From: Holophagaceae bacterium
GTDB taxonomy: Bacteria; Acidobacteriota; Holophagae; Holophagales; Holophagaceae
Direction of reading: 5' to 3'
DNA length: 8,424 nt
NCBI GenBank assembly: GCA_025355915.1
Contig: JANXYT010000338.1
Location: forward strand, 1 to 8,424
Made by a program: the position numbers and the translations under genes. The stretch's first letter is position 1, and every line of letters begins with the position of its first letter. Shown in pieces: positions 6,460 through 8,424 of this stretch. Under the pieces are notes generated by a model that saw only the letters and a list, made by a program, of their open reading frames with translations, was not told the DNA's origin and made no database searches.

Positions 6460-7345
6460 GAAGCTCTCGGCTCTCGGCCATCAGCGCCAGGCTGAGAGCC
6501 CAATGGCGCGTGGCTCCAGCGGGCAGCAGAAAGTTTCCAGGTTTCTCGGCGAACTCCCCATCCCAATCCCCAGGACTGGCGTAGCCTTCCCAGGGTTCGA
6601 TGCAGAGGAAGGCCGGCCCCGTGACCGGTTTGGTCCACACCCCCAGGTGCGGGAACCCCTCCCAGTTCAGCGCCAGGGAGGGCGCACCCTCAGCCTCGAA
6701 TCGCAGGCTTCGGCTGCGCGGCTCGAGGAAGATCAGCGCGTCCTCGCCGAAAAGGTCTTCGCGCAGCGCCAGCTCCCGGCCCTGGATGGGCGTGGGATGC
6801 AGCTCCGGCGCGAGAAGGCCCCGGGGGTCAAGGCGGCGGAGGGGGCCGGGTTCCCCACTATCGAAGACCAGTCGATGCGCGGCCTTGGGAATTGCCGGCG
6901 CCAGGGGCCAACGGAAGGCGGGATGCAGGCCGAGGCTGGCGGGCAGCGGCGCATCGCCGGGATTGTGCAGGTCCAGATCCAAGCGCAGTCCGGATGCCTT
7001 CAAGGTATAAGTCACCGTCAGCCGGAAGGGGAACGGATAGGCCGCCCGCGTGGCGTCGTCGTCCCTCAGCTCCAGGGCGCAGGTGGTGGCGGTGCGCCTG
7101 ATCCAGGCGAAGTCCCGGTCCCGGGCGAACCCATGCTTGGGCATGGGGTAGGCTGTTCCGCGATGACGCAGGGTGTCGCTTTTCAGGCTCCCCACGATGG
7201 GGAAGAGCAGGGGCGCATGCCGGGGCCAGAGCGGGTCTGCGGTCCAGAGCAGGTCCGTTCCCCCGAGCCTGAGGGCTTGAAGCTCCGCTCCGGCAGGGGC
7301 GATCACGGCTTCGGAACCGTCCTGGTGCAAGCGGTGGATGTCCAT
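6416..7345 (-). CDS. Aldose 1-epimerase-like (galactose mutarotase-fold) protein
   Basis: This is a cytoplasmic protein of 309 aa of the galactose mutarotase superfamily, LacX/YeaD-like branch. The branch interconverts alpha and beta anomers of sugars or sugar phosphates. Supporting features are PLLFPIVG (about 45-52), the histidine motif KHGFARDRDF (H71), SLGLHPAFRWPL with a second conserved His (H141), and CIEPWEGYAS with the likely catalytic Glu (E250). ATG 7345 is preferred because AAGGGA lies 4 nt upstream and the protein then begins directly with the family-like MDIHRL and GAELQALRLGG. An upstream extension to 7447 adds a basic, non-family stretch. The conserved fold seems to end near HWALSLAL (residue 288). 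The last 21 residues come from a 7-nt-period repeat and from DNA antisense to the end of miaB, so this tail may be a later extension. The sugar substrate is unknown. Confidence 0.85.
   Translation of the reverse strand: MDIHRLHQDGSEAVIAPAGAELQALRLGGTDLLWTADPLWPRHAPLLFPIVGSLKSDTLRHRGTAYPMPKHGFARDRDFAWIRRTATTCALELRDDDATRAAYPFPFRLTVTYTLKASGLRLDLDLHNPGDAPLPASLGLHPAFRWPLAPAIPKAAHRLVFDSGEPGPLRRLDPRGLLAPELHPTPIQGRELALREDLFGEDALIFLEPRSRSLRFEAEGAPSLALNWEGFPHLGVWTKPVTGPAFLCIEPWEGYASPGDWDGEFAEKPGNFLLPAGATRHWALSLALMAESRELPKPAPPPGNGDWPE
6463..6500. repeat. 7-nt-period repeat with inverted end (GCTCTCG type)
   Basis: GCTCTCG occurs at 6463-6469 and 6470-6476, followed in the same 7-nt register by GCCATCA, GCGCCAG and GCTGAGA. 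GGCTCTC (6469-6475) can pair with GAGAGCC (6494-6500) in a 7-bp stem with an 18-nt loop. It begins 4 nt after the miaB stop and lies inside the 3' end of the epimerase frame, encoding AESREL. It could act as a weak bidirectional terminator for the convergent genes, but there is no T tract on either side. Confidence 0.45.
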
Positions 7346-7349
7346 GCCG

Positions 7350-7355
7350 TCCCTT
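7350..7355 (-). promoter_or_regulatory. Shine-Dalgarno AAGGGA that fixes the epimerase start
   Basis: Read on the minus strand, AAGGGA precedes ATG 7345 by 4 nt. This supports the 309-aa start over the longer open frame that begins at 7447. Confidence 0.6.
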
Positions 7356-7397
7356 AGCGTTCGTAACCATACTCCACGTCGCCGCACGGGGGTATTG

Positions 7398-7428
7398 TTG
7401 CGAGCTCTAAACCTCCCTGTGGTAGATT
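7398..7428 (+). promoter_or_regulatory. Weak candidate promoter for the GH19-like gene
   Basis: TTGCGA (7398-7403) and TAGATT (7423-7428), separated by 19 nt, lie in the 131-nt divergent gap, with the -10 about 49 nt before the GH19-like start. The spacer is longer than optimal and the match is modest. No clear promoter for the minus-strand epimerase was found in the same gap. Confidence 0.2.
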
Positions 7429-7476
7429 GGCCCTCCTCGTCCTTCACGCACGCAGCCTTCCCTTCGGGAGCCAGTC

Positions 7477-8019
7477 ATGCACTTCACGGCGGACGCCATC
7501 GCGACCCTCCTCCACGCGCCCCTCGCGAATGTGGAGGCGCACTGGCCCTTGGTCGTCGAGGCACTCGCGGCGCTGAAGATCCTCGACCCCACCATGGAAG
7601 TCGCGGCCATCGCCAGCATCGGGTCGGAAAGCTACGTTTTCGCGCCGGAGAAGGAGCCGGGCAGTGATGCCTACTTCCGCCGCATGTACGAGTTCGATCG
7701 GAGCCTCGGCAACGTCGAGTCCGGTGACGGTCCCAAGTACTGCGGCCGGGGCTTCGTCCCCCTGGTGGGTCGCTCGGGATATGCCCGTTTCGGGAAGCTG
7801 GTGGGGGCAGACCTCGTGGAGCAGCCGGACCTGGTCCTGGACCCAGCCGTGGCCGCCCGCATCCTGGCCTACGACTTCATGCTGAAGGGCGTACCCAAGG
7901 CTGCCGCCGAGGACGATTGGGTCAAAGTCCGGAGGCTGGTCCATGGCGACCTTTCCGGCTGGAAGCGGTTCAACGGGATCCTGATCCCGCTGCTGAAACT
8001 TCTGCCAGAGAAGGCCTGA
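7477..8019 (+). CDS. GH19 chitinase/lysozyme-like protein, no signal peptide
   Basis: This protein of 180 aa resembles the small GH19-type lysozyme/chitinase domains that cleave peptidoglycan or chitin and are frequent in phage endolysins. Supporting features are VAAIASIGSESYVF, which matches the usual A-x-I-x-H-E-S/T active-site helix (catalytic acid E51), and E60 as a possible second acidic residue. A stretch of about 50 residues from Y88 also fits: YCGRGFVPLVGRSGY, close to the family's Y-x-GRG-x-x-QLTGR-x-NY, then the VEQPDLVLDP segment. The usual His before the catalytic Glu is Ser50 here, and the usual Gln in the QLTGR position is replaced (FVPLVGR). GGGAG at 7466-7470 lies 6 nt before ATG 7477, a strong start. 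There is no signal peptide or membrane segment, so export would need a holin or another route, or the protein acts inside the cell. Only 7 nt separate its stop from the 3' end of the convergent tRNA gene. Confidence 0.65.
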   Translation: MHFTADAIATLLHAPLANVEAHWPLVVEALAALKILDPTMEVAAIASIGSESYVFAPEKEPGSDAYFRRMYEFDRSLGNVESGDGPKYCGRGFVPLVGRSGYARFGKLVGADLVEQPDLVLDPAVAARILAYDFMLKGVPKAAAEDDWVKVRRLVHGDLSGWKRFNGILIPLLKLLPEKA

Positions 8020-8026
8020 AGAAATG

Positions 8027-8110
8027 TGGTGCGCCCGGGGGGACTCGAACCCCCACGCCTTTCGGCAAGCGATTTTAAGTCGCTGGCGTCTGCCATTCCG
8101 CCACGGGCAC
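8027..8110 (-). tRNA. tRNA-Leu (anticodon UAA), CCA encoded
   Basis: The minus strand folds as a class II tRNA of 84 nt. The acceptor stem GTGCCCG pairs with CGGGCGC (one U-G pair), followed by discriminator A and encoded CCA (8029-8027). The D arm is the Leu-like GCGGAATGGCAGACGC. The anticodon stem AGCGA/TCGCT carries loop CTTAAAA, which puts anticodon TAA at 8077-8075. There is a long variable arm (GCC-GAAA-GGC) and a T arm GGGGG-TTCGAGT-CCCCC. It decodes UUA, a rare codon in GC-rich genomes. A36-A37-A38 in the loop is the MiaA/MiaB modification context. It is convergent with the GH19-like gene and divergent from the cytochrome gene. Confidence 0.95.
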
Positions 8111-8157
8111 GCGGTTCCAGCGTAACGACAGACGGCCCCGCATGGTAGGTTCATCCC

Positions 8158-8424
8158 ATGGCTCCGCGTTCTGCCGCGCTGCTGCTGGCGATCTGTTCCT
8201 TCCCCCTGTCCGCCGAGGTCCGGGATCTGAAAGCATTCTTCCAGGAGCGGTGTGCGGTCTGCCACGGGGCGGACGGCACCGGCCGGGGAGCAACCGGGGA
8301 CCGGCTCGGGGGGCGAGCCTTCACGGATGCCCGCTGGCTTGCGAAGCAGAAGGAAGCGGATCTGGCGGCCTCGATCCTCAAGGGCCGGGGAGCCATGCCC
8401 GGGTTCCGGCGCCAACTCAATGAC
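8158..8424 (+). CDS. Exported monohaem cytochrome c, 3' truncated by the window end
   Basis: The first 89 codons of a class I c-type cytochrome are present; no stop codon is reached. A signal peptide (MAPRSAALLLAI..., likely cleaved after LSA near residue 19) directs it to the periplasm. The haem-attachment motif is C32-A-V-C35-H36, followed by GADGTGRG, which is typical of the small cytochrome c family. M80 in GAMPGF is the likely axial Met ligand. Spacing and size suggest a small electron-transfer cytochrome of the c5/c553 type (about 95-110 aa), though a longer protein cannot be excluded. ATG 8158 is in frame with the haem motif and has AGG 8 nt upstream. ATG 8142 is out of frame. The start is 47 nt from the 5' end of the divergent tRNA gene. 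Confidence 0.88.
   Translation, partial: MAPRSAALLLAICSFPLSAEVRDLKAFFQERCAVCHGADGTGRGATGDRLGGRAFTDARWLAKQKEADLAASILKGRGAMPGFRRQLND

Noticed and set aside
7346..7447. N-terminal extension of the epimerase frame to ATG 7447
   Set aside because: The extra 34 residues are basic and not family-like, and a good ribosome-binding site directly precedes ATG 7345.
7444..8415. Minus-strand open frame spanning the tRNA and parts of two genes
   Set aside because: It runs through a complete tRNA-Leu gene and is antisense to a recognisable lysozyme-like protein and cytochrome c.

Overview
The window looks like chromosomal DNA of a GC-rich Gram-negative bacterium. An Acidobacteriota of the Holophaga/Geothrix type is my best guess. 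This rests on an Oar-like TonB-dependent receptor with an N-terminal carboxypeptidase-regulatory-like domain (a family expanded in that phylum), high-GC coding sequence, an outer-membrane receptor together with a c-type cytochrome, and short-unit palindromic intergenic repeats. The assignment is inference; there is no rRNA or other direct marker here.

Layout. (1) 1-1873: a two-component operon on the + strand. It holds the 3' part of an OmpR/PhoB-type response regulator, whose first codon in the window is the phospho-acceptor Asp, and a CusS/QseC-like membrane histidine kinase that overlaps it by 14 nt. (2) 1874-2240: a 367-nt gap containing an inverted arrangement of CACAGAT-like units around a cluster of GC hairpins. 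(3) 2241-5003: a 920-aa Oar-like TonB-dependent receptor. (4) 5004-5154: a short AT-rich gap filled by a palindromic repeat whose two arms carry the same motif at mirrored 9-12-9 spacing. Its centre carries promoter-like boxes on both strands. (5) 5155-6459: miaB, the tRNA ms2i6A37 methylthiotransferase. (6) 6416-7345 on the - strand: an aldose 1-epimerase-like enzyme whose 3' end overlaps the end of miaB by 44 nt, with a 7-nt-period repeat in the tail. (7) 7477-8019 on the + strand: a small GH19 chitinase/lysozyme-like protein without a signal peptide. (8) 8027-8110 on the - strand: tRNA-Leu(UAA) with encoded CCA, ending 7 nt from the GH19-like stop codon. (9) 8158-8424 on the + strand: the N-terminal part of an exported monohaem cytochrome c, cut by the window end.

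The genes are mostly unrelated housekeeping and accessory functions; only the regulator/kinase pair is a clear operon. One functional link is that tRNA-Leu(UAA), with A36-A37-A38 in its anticodon loop, is the kind of tRNA that MiaA and then MiaB modify. The least explained part of the window is the intergenic repeats: three short-unit families (about 9-12, 9-10 and 7 nt periods) in three gaps, two of them arranged as inverted repeats. The one upstream of miaB may act as a mobile or structural promoter element.
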